A stretch of DNA of 64,000 bases from [Empedobacter] haloabium (GCA_008011715.2 CP136508.1:4774001-4838000); one strand, 5' to 3'; positions 1 through 10,077 are shown, counted from the stretch's first letter. Notes: generated by a model not told the origin, from the letters alone. Numbers and translations: made by a program.

Positions 1-2
1 CG

Positions 3-2270
3 GTCGCCAGCGACATGCAGACCGTCGTCGTGACGGGCACCTACGCCAAGAACCGCCGCAGCACGGACTCCGAGTCGCCCGTGGACATCATCGGCGCCAA
101 GGAGCTGCAGGCCACCGGCTCCACCGAGCTGGCCTCCGTGCTGGCCCGCGTGCTGCCGTCGATGAACTTCCCGCGCCCATCCGGCGCCGATGCGTCCGAC
201 GCCGTGCGTCCCGCGCAGCTGCGCGGCCTGGCGCCGGACCAGGTGCTGGTGCTGGTCAACGGCAAGCGCCGCCACACGTCGGCTGTCATCAACGTCAACG
301 GCACCTCCGGCCGCGGCTCCGCGCCGGTGGACCTGAACGCGATCCCTCTGGCCGCCATCGACCACATCGAGGTGCTGCGCGACGGCGCCTCGGCGCAGTA
401 TGGCTCGGACGCCATCGCCGGCGTCGTCAACATCATCCTGAAGAAGGGTCCGCGCGGCGGCGACGTCGAAGTGGGCTCTGGCGAATACCAGGAAGGCGAC
501 GGCACGCAAAAGACCGTCAAGGCGTCCGGCGGCTTCGCGCTGGGCGACAAGGGCTGGCTGCGCCTGGCCGCCGAGGCGGCCGATCGTGATCCGACCAACC
601 GGGCCGGCGCCGATTTCCGCGATCCGAAAGAGCCGCTGTACGGCCAGGTGACACAGCGCTACGGCGACTCCGATACCAGGCCGCGCAATGTGCTGTTCAA
701 CGCCCAGTACCAGGTGGGCGAGAACACCGACCTGTACGCGTTCGGCCAGTTCGGCAAGCGCAAGACGGAAGCCGCGGCCACGTGGCGCACGTCCACGCGT
801 TCGCCCCTGTTCCCGCAAGGTTTCCTGCCGCTGCAGAACAGCGAATCGACCGATGCGTCGCTGGTGGCCGGCCTGCGCGGCGACGTCGCCGGCTGGCGCT
901 GGGACGCCAGCGTGGACTACGGCCGCAACAGCTTCTGGCTCGACATCGACAACACGGCCAACCTGGACCTGAAGGCCGAGAGCCCCACTCACTTCCACCT
1001 CGGCAAGCTGACCAACACGCAATCGGTGGCGAACCTGGACCTGGCGCGCGAAATTCCTGTCGCGGCCTTCAGCGGCCCGCTGACGCTGGCGACCGGCATC
1101 GAGGTGCGGCATGAGCAATACGAGATCGGCGCCGGCGACGTGGCGTCGTACACGGGCAGCGGCGCGCAGGGCTTCGCCGGCTTCCGCCCCGTCAACGCGG
1201 GCAAGAACAGCCGCAGCAACCAGTCCGCCTACGTCAACCTGGAAGCGCAGGTGACGCCGAAGCTGTCCGGCGCGCTGGCGACCCGCTACGAGCACTACAC
1301 GGACTTCGGCAGCACCACGTCCGCCAAGGCTTCGGCACGCTACGCCTTCAACGACGCCATCTCGCTGCGCGGCACCGCCTCCTCGGGCTTCCGCGCACCG
1401 TCGCTGGCGCAGCAGTTCTACACCATCACGACAACCAACTTCTCCGTCATCAACGGCGTCAATACGCCGATCGAGACCGGCACGTTTGCCGTCAACAGCG
1501 CGGCCGCGGGCGCGATCGGTTCGCAGCCGCTGAAGGCGGAAAAAGCGCGCAATTACAGCATCGGCCTGCAGCTCGCGCCGACACGCAACTTCAACACCAG
1601 CATCGATGTCTACCGCATTTTCGTCGACGACCGCATCGCGCTGTCGGCCAACATGACCTTGCCGCCAGCGCTGCGCAATGCGCTGGCGCTGCAGGGCGTG
1701 CAGGTGGGCGCGGGCCGCTACTTCACCAACGCCAGCGACACCAAGACGACCGGCGTTGACGTGGTCAGCACGTATCGTCTGGACCTGTCGAACCGCGACC
1801 GCGTGGACTTCACGCTGGCGTACAACCACAACAAGAACGAAGTGGAGCACGTCGCCGACAACCCGGCCCTGCTGACGCAGAATGGCCTGCTGCTGATCGA
1901 CCGCCAGACGGTACTGCGCACGACGGTGGGTTCGCCGAAGGACAAGCTCAGTCTCGGCATCGACTACACGGCACCGCGCTGGGGCGCGCACGCGCAGGCC
2001 ACGCAGTACGGCAAGTTCACGGTCCCGCAGAACAACCCGGCGTTCGACCAGACCTACGGCCGCCAGTGGGTGCTGGACGTGTCGGCCAGCCTGAAGCTGG
2101 GCCAGAACTGGCGCGTGACGGCCGGCATCGACAACCTGACGGACAGCTATCCGGACAAGACCACGTCGGCCAACAACCTGAACGTGGGCGGCATCTACCC
2201 GTACAGCATCTGGTCGCCGGCGGGGTTCAATGGACGCTACTACTACGCCAAGGTGGGCTACAGCTGGTAA
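3..2270 (+). CDS. TonB-dependent outer-membrane receptor (5' truncated by window edge)
   Basis: Outer-membrane active transporter for a siderophore or other scarce substrate, energised by TonB-ExbBD. The frame is open to the left edge, so the signal peptide and true start lie outside; the ATG at 15 is internal (VASDMQTVVVTGT reads through it). Counting from that ATG, residues about 5-130 are the plug domain (LRGLAPDQVLVLVNGKRR, then VLRDGASAQYGSDAIAGVVNI), and the rest is beta-barrel with many alternating aromatic strands. It ends in Y-S-W, an aromatic terminus typical of barrel proteins recognised by BamA. A strong terminator follows 17 bp after the stop. The substrate cannot be told from sequence; family assignment is secure. 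Confidence 0.93.
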   Translation, partial: VASDMQTVVVTGTYAKNRRSTDSESPVDIIGAKELQATGSTELASVLARVLPSMNFPRPSGADASDAVRPAQLRGLAPDQVLVLVNGKRRHTSAVINVNGTSGRGSAPVDLNAIPLAAIDHIEVLRDGASAQYGSDAIAGVVNIILKKGPRGGDVEVGSGEYQEGDGTQKTVKASGGFALGDKGWLRLAAEAADRDPTNRAGADFRDPKEPLYGQVTQRYGDSDTRPRNVLFNAQYQVGENTDLYAFGQFGKRKTEAAATWRTSTRSPLFPQGFLPLQNSESTDASLVAGLRGDVAGWRWDASVDYGRNSFWLDIDNTANLDLKAESPTHFHLGKLTNTQSVANLDLAREIPVAAFSGPLTLATGIEVRHEQYEIGAGDVASYTGSGAQGFAGFRPVNAGKNSRSNQSAYVNLEAQVTPKLSGALATRYEHYTDFGSTTSAKASARYAFNDAISLRGTASSGFRAPSLAQQFYTITTTNFSVINGVNTPIETGTFAVNSAAAGAIGSQPLKAEKARNYSIGLQLAPTRNFNTSIDVYRIFVDDRIALSANMTLPPALRNALALQGVQVGAGRYFTNASDTKTTGVDVVSTYRLDLSNRDRVDFTLAYNHNKNEVEHVADNPALLTQNGLLLIDRQTVLRTTVGSPKDKLSLGIDYTAPRWGAHAQATQYGKFTVPQNNPAFDQTYGRQWVLDVSASLKLGQNWRVTAGIDNLTDSYPDKTTSANNLNVGGIYPYSIWSPAGFNGRYYYAKVGYSW

Positions 2271-2287
2271 GCCAGCCATAAAAAAAA

Positions 2288-2312
2288 CCGGTGACTGTCA
2301 CCGGTTTTTTTT
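2288..2312 (+). terminator. Rho-independent terminator of the TonB receptor gene
   Basis: A 7-bp perfect stem (CCGGTGA / TCACCGG) with a CTG loop is followed by eight T. The A-run before the stem makes it usable in both directions, so it may also help stop cysB transcription from the opposite strand. Confidence 0.9.
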
Positions 2313-2343
2313 ACTTTGCCTCGGCCACGAACCCCGAAGAGCC

Positions 2344-2384
2344 GGGGTCAGACCCGCCGGGACTCGGCGTCCCCGTCTGACCCC
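2344..2384. repeat. GGGGTCAGAC-type intergenic palindrome, copy 1
   Basis: GGGGTCAGAC at 2344-2353 is mirrored by GTCTGACCCC at 2375-2384. It lies between the convergent 3' ends of the receptor gene and cysB. It belongs to a family seen at seven places in this window. Confidence 0.8.
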
Positions 2385-2429
2385 AGTTTTCGGTATTGGG
2401 TTCTGTATGCCAACCTGCGCCTTGAAGCC

Positions 2430-3362
2430 TCAAGCCGCCTCGGCCCCCAACAACGCCTGCTCGATATCCCCGCGCTTCAACTCCGGCGCGAACTGTGCGA
2501 TGAACTCGTACGCGTAGGCGCGCAGGTAGGCGCCGCGGCGCACGGCCAGCCGGGTCGTGTTGGCGGCGAACAGGTGCGAGGCCTCGATCGCGCGCAGGCC
2601 CTGGTCGCGGCCATGGTCGAACGCCATCGACGCCACCAGGCCCACGCCCAGGCCCAGCGCCACGTACTGCTTGATGACGTCCGAGTCCATCGCCGTCAGT
2701 ACGATGTCCGGCCGCACGCCCGCCTTGTCGAACGCGTCGTCGATGTGGCCGCGGCCCGTGAAGCCCACGTCGTAGGTAATCAGCGGGAACTCGGCCAGGT
2801 CTTCCAGCCGCACTGGCGTCCGTTGCAGCAACGGGTGCCCTTCCGGCACCACGATCAGGTGAGTCCAGCGGTAGCACGGGAACGACACCAGGTCCGGAAA
2901 CTGCGACAGGCCTTCGGTGGCGATGCCGATATCGGCCTTGCCCGACAGGACCCACTCGGCGATGTGCTCCGGCGCGCTTTGCTGCAGCGCGATGCGCACG
3001 TCCGGAAAGGCGTTGCGGAAGTGCTGCACGGCGCGCGGCAGCGCGTAGCGCGCCTGCGTGTGCGTGGCCGCCACCGTCAGGGTGCCGGTGCTCTGGCCCT
3101 TGTATTCGAGGCTGGCCTGCTGCAGGTTTTCCGCCTCGATCAGCAGGCGGTCGATGATCTTCAGGATGCCCTTGCCGGGCTCCGTCAGGCCCGTCAGGCG
3201 CTTGCCGTTGCGTTCGAAGATGACGACGCCCAGCTCGTCCTCCAGCTCGCGGATCTGGCGGCTCACGCCCGGCTGCGACGTGAACAGCGCGTTGGCCACT
3301 TCGGTCAGGTTGTAGTTGCGGCGCGCGGCCTCGCGGATGGAACGCAGTTGTTGGAAGTTCAT
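2430..3362 (-). CDS. cysB: LysR-family regulator of sulfur assimilation, CysB
   Basis: Transcription factor that senses acetylserine or sulfate status and activates sulfate-uptake and cysteine-synthesis genes. The 310-residue length and the opening [20 protein letters not shown] with the winged helix-turn-helix at residues 1-60 ([19 protein letters not shown]) are the CysB/Cbl hallmark. The periplasmic-binding-protein-like sensor domain spans about 90-295. Its ATG overlaps the cysA stop in an ATGA arrangement, so it is the last, translationally coupled gene of cysTWA-cysB. CysB is preferred over its paralogue Cbl because of this linkage. Confidence 0.9.
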   Translation of the reverse strand: MNFQQLRSIREAARRNYNLTEVANALFTSQPGVSRQIRELEDELGVVIFERNGKRLTGLTEPGKGILKIIDRLLIEAENLQQASLEYKGQSTGTLTVAATHTQARYALPRAVQHFRNAFPDVRIALQQSAPEHIAEWVLSGKADIGIATEGLSQFPDLVSFPCYRWTHLIVVPEGHPLLQRTPVRLEDLAEFPLITYDVGFTGRGHIDDAFDKAGVRPDIVLTAMDSDVIKQYVALGLGVGLVASMAFDHGRDQGLRAIEASHLFAANTTRLAVRRGAYLRAYAYEFIAQFAPELKRGDIEQALLGAEAA

Positions 3363-4435
3363 ATCGCGGCTCCTTCGTCGACGAACACGTGCAGGCGCTT
3401 CGGCCGCACGACCAGCGTCTCGCCCTCCTTCAGTTCGAGGTGGCGGAAGCGTTCGTTCGAGATGGTCGCTTCGATCAGCTGGGCGTTGTCGGTGCGCTCC
3501 AGGTCCAGCTGGGCCAGCGGGCCGATCGCATGCGCACGGCGCAGCTTGACGACGATGCCCTCGGCGCCCTGCTCGTAGCGGTCGATCTCCAGGTCGTGCG
3601 GGCGCACGTAGGCGGTGCCCTTGCCGTCCTGGACGGCGCGGTGCTGGTCCGGCACGTCGAAGTGCACGCCTTCGCTGGCCAGCACGCCGTCGTGCACGCG
3701 GCCATGGAACACGTTCACGTTACCCAGGAAGCCGTACACGAACGGCGAGGCCGGATGGTTGTACACCTCGTCCGGGGCGCCCAGCTGCTCGACCCGGCCC
3801 TTGTTCATCAGCACCACCTGGTCGGCCACTTCCAGCGCCTCTTCCTGGTCGTGCGTGACGAAGATCGACGTCACGTGCAGGTCGTCGTGCAGGCGGCGCA
3901 GCCAGCGGCGCAGCTCCTTGCGCACCTTCGCGTCGAGCGCGCCGAACGGTTCGTCCAGCAGCAGCACGCGCGGCTCCACCGCCAGCGCGCGCGCCAGCGC
4001 GATGCGCTGGCGCTGGCCGCCGGAGAGTTGGGGCGGATAGCGGTCGGCCAGCCAGTCCAGCTGCACCAGCTCCAGCAGGTCCTTCACTTTCCGACGGATC
4101 TGTTCTTCCGAGGGCCGCTCGGCGCGCGGCTTGACGCGCAGGCCGAAGGCCACGTTCTCGAACACCGTCATGTGCTTGAACAGCGCGTAGTGCTGGAACA
4201 CGAAGCCCACCTGGCGCTCGCGCACGTGGCGTGCCGAGGCGTCCTCGCCATCGAGCAGCACCTGGCCCGAGTCCGGGTGCTCCAGGCCGGCGATGCAGCG
4301 CAGCAGCGTGGTCTTGCCGCAGCCCGAAGGGCCCAGCAGCGCCGTCAGCTCGCCCGCCGGGAAGTCCAGCGACACGTTGTTCAGCGCGATGAAGTCGCCG
4401 AAACGCTTGTTGATGTTCTTGACTGCGATCGTCAT
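3359..4435 (-). CDS. cysA: Sulfate/thiosulfate ABC transporter ATP-binding protein CysA
   Basis: Cytoplasmic ATPase subunit that powers sulfate import with CysT and CysW. The start is taken at [15 protein letters not shown] (4435), 16 nt after cysW; an upstream in-frame ATG at 4477 would add 14 residues inside cysW and lacks family support. The 358 residues carry Walker [10 protein letters not shown] (about 35-43), the Q-loop FVFQHYALF, signature LSGGQRQR and Walker B LLLDEP followed by FGALDAKVR. The C-terminal extension ([18 protein letters not shown] onward) is the TOBE-like regulatory region usual for CysA. Confidence 0.95.
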   Translation of the reverse strand: MTIAVKNINKRFGDFIALNNVSLDFPAGELTALLGPSGCGKTTLLRCIAGLEHPDSGQVLLDGEDASARHVRERQVGFVFQHYALFKHMTVFENVAFGLRVKPRAERPSEEQIRRKVKDLLELVQLDWLADRYPPQLSGGQRQRIALARALAVEPRVLLLDEPFGALDAKVRKELRRWLRRLHDDLHVTSIFVTHDQEEALEVADQVVLMNKGRVEQLGAPDEVYNHPASPFVYGFLGNVNVFHGRVHDGVLASEGVHFDVPDQHRAVQDGKGTAYVRPHDLEIDRYEQGAEGIVVKLRRAHAIGPLAQLDLERTDNAQLIEATISNERFRHLELKEGETLVVRPKRLHVFVDEGAAI

Positions 4436-4451
4436 GTCAGAGCTCCGGTGT

Positions 4452-5327
4452 TCAGTGTTCGTTCGTGTCGTCGGCACGGCTCTCGTGCAGGCGCCATTCG
4501 ATAAAGGTCTTCAGGGCCAGGGTGACCAGCGCCAGCAGCGCCAGCAGCGAAGCGACGGCAAACGCGGCCACGAAGTTGTATTCGTTGTAGAGGATCTCGA
4601 CCTGCAGCGGCATCGTGTTGGTCTCGCCGCGGATATGGCCCGACACCACCGAGACGGCGCCGAACTCGCCCATCGCGCGGGCGTTACACAGGATCACGCC
4701 ATACAGCAGGCCCCATTTGATGTTCGGCAGCGTCACGCGGAAGAAGGTCTGCCAGCCGGATGCGCCCAGCACCACGGCCGCCTCCTCTTCCTCGCTGCCC
4801 TGCGCCTGCATCAGCGGGATCAATTCGCGCGCGACGAACGGGAAGGTGATGAAGATCGTCGCCAGCACGATGCCTGGCACCGCGAACAGGATCTTGATGT
4901 CGTGCGCGGCCAGCCACTCGCCGAACCAGCCCTGGGCACCGAACAGCAGCACGTAGATCAGGCCCGAGATCACCGGCGAGACGGAGAACGGCAGGTCGAT
5001 CAAGGTCAGCAGCAAGCTCTTGCCGCGGAACTCGAACTTGGCCACGGCCCACGACGCGGCCACGCCGAACACGAGGTTCAGCGGCACGGCGATGCCGGCG
5101 GCGATCAGGGTCAGCTTGATGGCGGAGATCGCGTCCTCGTCGACGATCGCTTCCACGTACGTTTGCCAGCCCTTGCGCAGCGCCTCGGTGAAGACGGCCA
5201 CCAGCGGCACGAACAGGAACAGGGTCAGGAACGCCAGCGCGACGGCCAGCAGCGCCCAGCGCACCCAGGCGGGTTCGAGGACGTCGGATACGGTCGGCAG
5301 TTCGCCGCGGCGGGTGGAGGCACTCAT
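4452..5327 (-). CDS. cysW: Sulfate ABC transporter permease CysW
   Basis: Inner-membrane subunit of the sulfate importer. The 291 residues show six hydrophobic segments, and the EAA loop that docks on CysA is visible near residue 190 ([22 protein letters not shown]), followed by [14 protein letters not shown], a CysW signature. It starts 1 nt after the cysT stop and ends 16 nt before cysA, so the three are one transcript. Confidence 0.95.
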   Translation of the reverse strand: MSASTRRGELPTVSDVLEPAWVRWALLAVALAFLTLFLFVPLVAVFTEALRKGWQTYVEAIVDEDAISAIKLTLIAAGIAVPLNLVFGVAASWAVAKFEFRGKSLLLTLIDLPFSVSPVISGLIYVLLFGAQGWFGEWLAAHDIKILFAVPGIVLATIFITFPFVARELIPLMQAQGSEEEEAAVVLGASGWQTFFRVTLPNIKWGLLYGVILCNARAMGEFGAVSVVSGHIRGETNTMPLQVEILYNEYNFVAAFAVASLLALLALVTLALKTFIEWRLHESRADDTNEH

Positions 5328-5328
5328 C

Positions 5329-6210
5329 TTATTTCCCCGATTTGCCGCGCGCCCAGGCCTGCAGCAGGTTGATGGTCAACAGCATGATGAACGAGACGAT
5401 CAGCATGACGACGGCGATCGCCGTGGCGCCCGTGTAGTCGTACTGTTCCAGCTTGGTGATGATGAACAGCGGCGTGATCTCCGAGACCATCGGCATGTTC
5501 CCGGCGATGAAGATGACGGAGCCGTACTCGCCCGTGGCGCGGGCGAACGCCAGCGCGAAGCCCGTCATCAGCGACGGCAGGATGGTGGGGAACACGACCT
5601 TCACGAAGGTCTGCAGCGACGAGGCGCCCAGCGAGGCGGCTGCCTCTTCCAGTTCGCGCTCGGCGTCCTCCAGCACCGGCTGCACGGTGCGCACGACGAA
5701 CGGCAGGCCGATGAAGGTCAGCGCCAGCACGACGCCCAGCGGCGTGAACGCCACCTTGATGCCCAGCGTGCCCTCGATGTACTGGCCCAGCCAGCCGTTC
5801 GACGAGTACAGCGCCGTCAGCGTGATGCCGGCGACGGCGGTGGGCAGCGCGAACGGCAGGTCCACCAGGGCGTCGACCAGGCGCTTGCCGGGGAAGCGGT
5901 AACGCACCAGCACCCAGGCCACGATGCCGCCGAAGATCACGTTGAGGAAGGCGGCGATCAGGGATGCGCCGAAGGTCAGGCGGTAGGAGGCCAGCACGCG
6001 CTCGGACGTGACGGCGCTCCAGAACGCCTCCCACGTCATCGTGAACGTCTTCAGGAACACGGCCGACAGCGGGATCAGGACGATCAGCGTCAGATAGAAG
6101 ATGGTAAAGCCCAGCGAAAGCTTAAAGCCGGGCATGACGCGGTACGGCGCGCGGCGCTTCCCCTTGGCTTCGAACGGCACCGGCTGTGCGACCGGCAGGA
6201 CTGCGGACAT
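5329..6210 (-). CDS. cysT: Sulfate ABC transporter permease CysT (CysU)
   Basis: Inner-membrane permease pairing with CysW. The 293-residue protein has six predicted transmembrane helices, and the EAA loop is [23 protein letters not shown] near residues 190-212. [18 protein letters not shown] is diagnostic of CysT. It is the first gene of the cysTWA-cysB transcription unit; the 194 bp before it hold a long palindrome and a candidate promoter. Confidence 0.95.
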   Translation of the reverse strand: MSAVLPVAQPVPFEAKGKRRAPYRVMPGFKLSLGFTIFYLTLIVLIPLSAVFLKTFTMTWEAFWSAVTSERVLASYRLTFGASLIAAFLNVIFGGIVAWVLVRYRFPGKRLVDALVDLPFALPTAVAGITLTALYSSNGWLGQYIEGTLGIKVAFTPLGVVLALTFIGLPFVVRTVQPVLEDAERELEEAAASLGASSLQTFVKVVFPTILPSLMTGFALAFARATGEYGSVIFIAGNMPMVSEITPLFIITKLEQYDYTGATAIAVVMLIVSFIMLLTINLLQAWARGKSGK

Positions 6211-6265
6211 GGTGGCCCCTCTTATTACATTTTCGGATAATGAGGCCGAATAATCGCAGAGAGGC

Positions 6266-6293
6266 GATATAAACCAAACTATGCTTTTGTCAT
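6266..6293 (-). promoter_or_regulatory. Candidate promoter of cysTWA-cysB
   Basis: Read on the minus strand: ATGACA, 16 nt, then TATATC, ending 55 nt before the cysT start. The spacer contains GCATAGTTTGG, and a related GCTTGTTTGGCATAT stretch lies before sbp. That is a possible shared CysB site, which is inference only. Confidence 0.45.
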
Positions 6294-6323
6294 TTGCTTA
6301 GATGCCGGATGGGATATAAAAAA

Positions 6324-6397
6324 GTTGCCTGGAAAATGGGGACAGACCCCATTTTCCAGGCAACGTTTCCCGAAAAATGGGGTCTGTCCCCATTTTT
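6324..6397. repeat. GGGGACAGACCCC-type intergenic palindrome pair, copy 2
   Basis: The left unit (6324-6364) has perfect 18-bp arms, GTTGCCTGGAAAATGGGG and its complement, around ACAGA. The right unit (6373-6397) has 10-bp arms AAAAATGGGG around TCTGT. The same two-unit design recurs in reverse orientation at 15926-15998. It separates the peroxiredoxin gene from cysT and could terminate or attenuate transcription between them. Confidence 0.88.
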
Positions 6398-6404
6398 GGA
6401 GCAA

Positions 6405-7043
6405 TTATTTGTTTGGCTGCGGCGTCAGGCGCAGGTATGGCCGTGGCGCGTTGTAGCCTTTCGGGTACTTCTGCTTGATCACTTCAGGGTCCTGCACCGT
6501 CAGCGGGATGATGACGTCGTCGCCATCTTTCCAGTTGCCCGGCGTGGCCACGGTGTGCTTGTCCGTCAGCTGCAGCGCGTCGATCACGCGCAATACTTCG
6601 TCGAAGTTGCGGCCCGTGCTCATCGGGTAGGTGATCTGCAGGCGGATCTTCTTGGCCGGGTCGATCACGAACAGCGAACGCACCGTCGCCGTGGCCGATT
6701 GCTCCGGGTGGATCATGTCGTACAGGGTGGCGACCTTGCGGTCGGCATCGGCGATGATCGGGAAGCCCACCACCGTCTGCTGGGTTTCCTCGATGTCACG
6801 GATCCAGTCCTTGTGCGCGTCGGCCGGGTCCACCGACAGCGCGATTGCCTTGACGTTGCGCTTGTCGAACTCGGGCTTGAGCTTGGCGGTCAGGCCCAGC
6901 TCCGTCGTGCAGACGGGCGTGAAGTCGGCCGGGTGGGAGAACAGGACCACCCAGGAATCGCCGGCCCACTCGTGGAACTTCAGGCGGCCAATGGTGGAAT
7001 CCTGCTCGAAATCGGGTGCGGTGTCGCCGAGGCGTAAGGTCAT
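6405..7043 (-). CDS. 1-Cys (Prx6-type) peroxiredoxin
   Basis: Thiol peroxidase that reduces hydroperoxides. The start is the ATG at 7043 (MTLRLGDTAPDF), preceded by CTGGAG at good spacing; the frame runs far upstream but only antisense to other genes. At 212 residues it has the Prx6 length. The peroxidatic cysteine is C45 in PVCTTE, and no other cysteine exists in the protein, so it is a true 1-Cys enzyme needing an external reductant. It sits between the serine hydrolase and cysT in the sulfate-uptake block, 35 nt after the hydrolase. Confidence 0.92.
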   Translation of the reverse strand: MTLRLGDTAPDFEQDSTIGRLKFHEWAGDSWVVLFSHPADFTPVCTTELGLTAKLKPEFDKRNVKAIALSVDPADAHKDWIRDIEETQQTVVGFPIIADADRKVATLYDMIHPEQSATATVRSLFVIDPAKKIRLQITYPMSTGRNFDEVLRVIDALQLTDKHTVATPGNWKDGDDVIIPLTVQDPEVIKQKYPKGYNAPRPYLRLTPQPNK

Positions 7044-7078
7044 GTGGGTCTCCAGGTAAAAGTTACGTTGTGCAATCG

Positions 7079-7633
7079 TCAATAGGCGGACAGCGCATTG
7101 TGCGCCCGTTCGGCCAGCGATTGCAACTGCTGCTGGCCGAACAGCCAGTCGCCCAGGCCGGACTCGGCGTTGATATGGCCCAGCTCGCCGACTTCGACGA
7201 AGGTGGCGCCCCAGCGCCCGGCCCAGGCACGGGCGCGCTCCAGTGGCATCCAGGGGTCGTTGCTGCTGGCGATGACGATCGACGGGCACGGCAGTTCGCC
7301 GTGGGGCAGCAGGTCGGCCACGCCGAACTTGTCGGGGTCGGCCGGCGCCACCAGCAGCAGGCCGGCGACGTGTTCCGGGTCCTGCGCCACGCTGCGTACC
7401 GAGGCCAGGCAGCCGAAGCTGTGCGCGACGATCAGGGTGGGTTTGCGCTCGACCTGGCGCGCCGCGTCGACGCGGCCGCTCCAGGCCGGCAGGTCGGGCA
7501 CGCTCCAGTCGCGCTGTTCGATGCGCTGGAACGCGGGATACAGGCGCTGCCAGCGACTCTGCCAATGGTCCGGCCCGCTGTTGTCCAGGCCGGGCGCGAC
7601 CAGCACGCGGTATGGCGAGAGTTGCGCTGGCAT
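7079..7633 (-). CDS. RBBP9/YdeN-family alpha/beta serine hydrolase
   Basis: Small cytoplasmic hydrolase of unknown physiological substrate. The 184 residues open with VLVAPGLDNSGPDHWQSRW, the family signature. The nucleophile is the Ser of AHSFGC (about 72), and the Asp of SSNDPWMP and His of GELGHINAESG complete the triad. AAGGAGG lies 7 nt before the chosen ATG. It begins 10 nt after sbp ends, so it is probably co-transcribed with the sulfate-binding protein; a role in sulfur metabolism is only inferred. Confidence 0.88.
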   Translation of the reverse strand: MPAQLSPYRVLVAPGLDNSGPDHWQSRWQRLYPAFQRIEQRDWSVPDLPAWSGRVDAARQVERKPTLIVAHSFGCLASVRSVAQDPEHVAGLLLVAPADPDKFGVADLLPHGELPCPSIVIASSNDPWMPLERARAWAGRWGATFVEVGELGHINAESGLGDWLFGQQQLQSLAERAHNALSAY

Positions 7634-7643
7634 GCATGCCTCC

Positions 7644-8639
7644 TTATTTCTGGTAGATCTGGTCGAACACGCCGCCGTCGGCGAAGTGCGTCTTCTGGGC
7701 GCGGGTCCAGTCGCCGGCCACGTCGCCCAGCGTGAACAGCTTCACGTTGGGGAACTGCGCCGCGTACTTCTTCGCTTCCTTCTCCACCGTCGGGCGGTAG
7801 TAGTTCTTGGCAATCAGTTCCTGCGCCGCGTCGGTGTACAGGAAGTTCAGGTAGGCCTCGGCCACCTTGCGGGTGCCGCGCTTGTCGACCACCTTGTCGA
7901 CGATGGCGACGGGCGGCTCGGCCAGGATCGACACCGACGGCGCCACGATCTGCACCTTGTCCGGACCCAGTTCCTTGATCGCCAGCAGCGCTTCGTTCTC
8001 CCAGGCGATCAACACGTCGCCGATGCCGCGCTCGACGAAGGTCGTCGTGGCGCCGCGCGCGCCGGAATCGAGCACGGGCACGTTCTTGTACAGCTTTTTC
8101 AGGTATTCGCGCGCGGTGGCGTCGTTGCCGCCCGGCTGGCGCAGCGCGTAGCCGTAGGCCGCCAGGTGGTTCCAGCGCGCGCCGCCCGAGGTTTTCGGGT
8201 TCGGCGTGATGACCTGGATGCCCGGTTTGACCAGGTCGCCCCAGTCCTTGATGCCCTTCGGATTGCCCTTGCGGACGAGGAACACGATGGTCGAGCTGTA
8301 CGGCGTGGAATTCTTGGCCAGGCGCTTCTGCCAGTCCTTGTTGACGAGGCCACGCTCGGCGATGGCGTCGATGTCGTACGCCAGCGCCAGGGTGACGACG
8401 TCCGCTTCCAGGCCGTCGATGACGGCGCGGCCCTGCTTGCCGGAGCCGCCGTGCGATTGCTTGATCTTGACGTTGTCGCCCGTCTTCGCCTTCCACTCCT
8501 TGGCGAACGCCTCGTTGACGTCCTGGTACAGCTCGCGGGTCGGGTCGTAGGAAACGTTGAGCAGGCTGATGTCCGCGGCCTGGGCAGTCAGGGACAGTGC
8601 CAGGGCGGCGGCAAGCGCGGTAAGTTTTTTGGACAGCAT
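7644..8639 (-). CDS. sbp: Periplasmic sulfate-binding protein Sbp
   Basis: Captures sulfate in the periplasm and delivers it to CysTW. The 331 residues start with a Sec signal peptide ([18 protein letters not shown], cut before [16 protein letters not shown]). [21 protein letters not shown] and TLALAYDID are conserved sulfate-binding family blocks. It heads the minus-strand cluster that continues through the hydrolase and the peroxiredoxin to the cysT group. It is preceded by 98 bp after dgkA that must hold its promoter. Confidence 0.95.
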   Translation of the reverse strand: MLSKKLTALAAALALSLTAQAADISLLNVSYDPTRELYQDVNEAFAKEWKAKTGDNVKIKQSHGGSGKQGRAVIDGLEADVVTLALAYDIDAIAERGLVNKDWQKRLAKNSTPYSSTIVFLVRKGNPKGIKDWGDLVKPGIQVITPNPKTSGGARWNHLAAYGYALRQPGGNDATAREYLKKLYKNVPVLDSGARGATTTFVERGIGDVLIAWENEALLAIKELGPDKVQIVAPSVSILAEPPVAIVDKVVDKRGTRKVAEAYLNFLYTDAAQELIAKNYYRPTVEKEAKKYAAQFPNVKLFTLGDVAGDWTRAQKTHFADGGVFDQIYQK

Positions 8640-8737
8640 CGAAATCCCCTTATGTTCGGAGATTGCAGAGTATCCGCCCTGCTTATAAAAGAGAACTAAT
8701 GTTTAGTTGAATCCATATGCCAAACAAGCATAAGGAA

Positions 8738-9124
8738 TCAGTAAAACCGATTGAAGAGCACGACGACCCAGGTGGCCAGCGCCAGCCCGCAGCTCAACAA
8801 TACAGCTGCGCTGCCGAAATCCTTGGCGTTTTTCGACAGCGGATGGCGCTCCAGCGAGATGCGGTCCACCACCGCCTCGATGGCCGAATTGATCAGTTCG
8901 ACGATCAGCACGATGACCAGCACGCCGACCAGCGCCAGCTTCTGGAACGCCGAGATCGGCAGCAGCGTGGCGACGATGCCGCCAACGATGAACAAGGTGA
9001 GCTCCTGGCGGAACGCGTGCTCATGGCGCCACGCCGACTTCAGGCCGTCCACCGAATAGAAAAACGCGGACAGGATGCGTTTCAGGCCGCTTTTGCTCTT
9101 GAATTCACTGACGGGTTCTGACAT
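8738..9124 (-). CDS. dgkA: Diacylglycerol kinase DgkA
   Basis: Small integral membrane kinase that recycles diacylglycerol to phosphatidic acid. The 128 residues contain three transmembrane segments. The active-site block ELINSAIEAVVDRI (about 76-89) is followed by KNAKDFGSAAV, as in the E. coli enzyme. The gene is divergent from the IclR regulator, and a minus-strand TATAAT (plus coordinates 9152-9157) lies 28 bp upstream. Confidence 0.95.
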   Translation of the reverse strand: MSEPVSEFKSKSGLKRILSAFFYSVDGLKSAWRHEHAFRQELTLFIVGGIVATLLPISAFQKLALVGVLVIVLIVELINSAIEAVVDRISLERHPLSKNAKDFGSAAVLLSCGLALATWVVVLFNRFY

Positions 9125-9230
9125 GACGATAACGTAAAGAAATGGTGCGCCATTATAGCGATCCGGCCCGGAATTCCCATTTTTTTCACATCATGGTATA
9201 AAGGGACAGGAAGATACCGCACTGCACAAC

Positions 9231-10013
9231 ATGAAAATCGAACCCGTCCCGGAACAGAAGACCACCATCCAGGTCATCGAGCGCATGGTCGCGCTGCTGG
9301 ATGCGCTGGCCAAATACCCCGATCCCGTCAGCCTGAAGGAATTGTCGAAGGTCTCCGGCCTGCACCCGTCGACGGCGCACCGCATCCTGAACGACATGGT
9401 GCTGACGCGCTTCGTCGACCGCATCGAGCCCGGCACGTATCGCCTGGGCATGCGCCTCCTGGAGCTGGGCAACGTCGTCAAGAGCCGCCTGTCGGTCCGC
9501 GAGGCGGCCCTGGACTTCATGCGCTCGCTGCACAAGAAGACCCAGCAGACCATCAATCTTTCCGTGCGCCAGGGCGACGAGATCGTCTACATCGATCGTG
9601 CCTTTTCCGAGCGCTCGGGCATGCAGGTCGTGCGCGCCATCGGCGGGCGCGGTCCGCTGCACCTGACCTCCACCGGCAAGCTGTTCCTGTCGGTGGACGA
9701 GCCGAAGGCCATCCGCGCCTACGCCACCCGCACGGGGCTGGCGGGCCACAACAAGAATTCCATTACGGACCTGGGCAAGCTCGAGCGCGAGCTGTCGCTG
9801 GTGCGGGCACGCGGCTACGCGCGCGACAACGAGGAACTGGAACTGGGCGTGCGCTGCATGGCGGCCGGCATCCGCGACGACAGCGGCAAGCTGGTGGCGG
9901 GGCTGTCGATCTCGGCGCCGGCGGACCGGCTGCAGGAGGAGTGGTTGGAAGACCTCGTCAATACGGCCAACCAGATTTCGGCGACGTTGGGGTATCGGCC
10001 GGTGGCTGAGTAG
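9231..10013 (+). CDS. IclR-family transcriptional regulator
   Basis: DNA-binding regulator, normally of a catabolic operon. Residues about 13-75 are the winged helix-turn-helix (SLKELSKVSGLHPSTAHRIL), and about 90-255 form the GAF-like effector domain with LHLTSTGKLFLS and the LGVRCMAAGIRD block. Length (260) is normal. No catabolic target gene is adjacent: the neighbours are divergent dgkA and a convergent endopeptidase, so the regulated pathway is unknown. Confidence 0.9.
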   Translation: MKIEPVPEQKTTIQVIERMVALLDALAKYPDPVSLKELSKVSGLHPSTAHRILNDMVLTRFVDRIEPGTYRLGMRLLELGNVVKSRLSVREAALDFMRSLHKKTQQTINLSVRQGDEIVYIDRAFSERSGMQVVRAIGGRGPLHLTSTGKLFLSVDEPKAIRAYATRTGLAGHNKNSITDLGKLERELSLVRARGYARDNEELELGVRCMAAGIRDDSGKLVAGLSISAPADRLQEEWLEDLVNTANQISATLGYRPVAE

Positions 10014-10024
10014 AGTGAACCCCT

Positions 10025-10077
10025 GGGGTCAGGCACCTATTTTCGGGTCGAAGACCCAAAAATAGGTGCCTGACCCC
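10025..10077. repeat. GGGGTCAGGC-type palindrome, copy 3 (between convergent genes)
   Basis: Perfect 19-bp arms (10025-10043 and 10059-10077, beginning GGGGTCAGGCACC) enclose an inner GGGTC-GAA-GACCC hairpin, so almost all 53 bp can pair. It fills the gap between the stops of the IclR gene and the endopeptidase gene and probably terminates both. Confidence 0.88.

Noticed and set aside
15..17. ATG at 15 as the true start of the TonB receptor
   Set aside because: The frame is open to the window edge and no signal peptide follows, so the N-terminus lies outside.
6405..7637. 410-codon fusion of the peroxiredoxin with an N-terminal extension
   Set aside because: The extension is the alternate frame of the serine hydrolase gene; Prx homology and a ribosome site begin at 7043.
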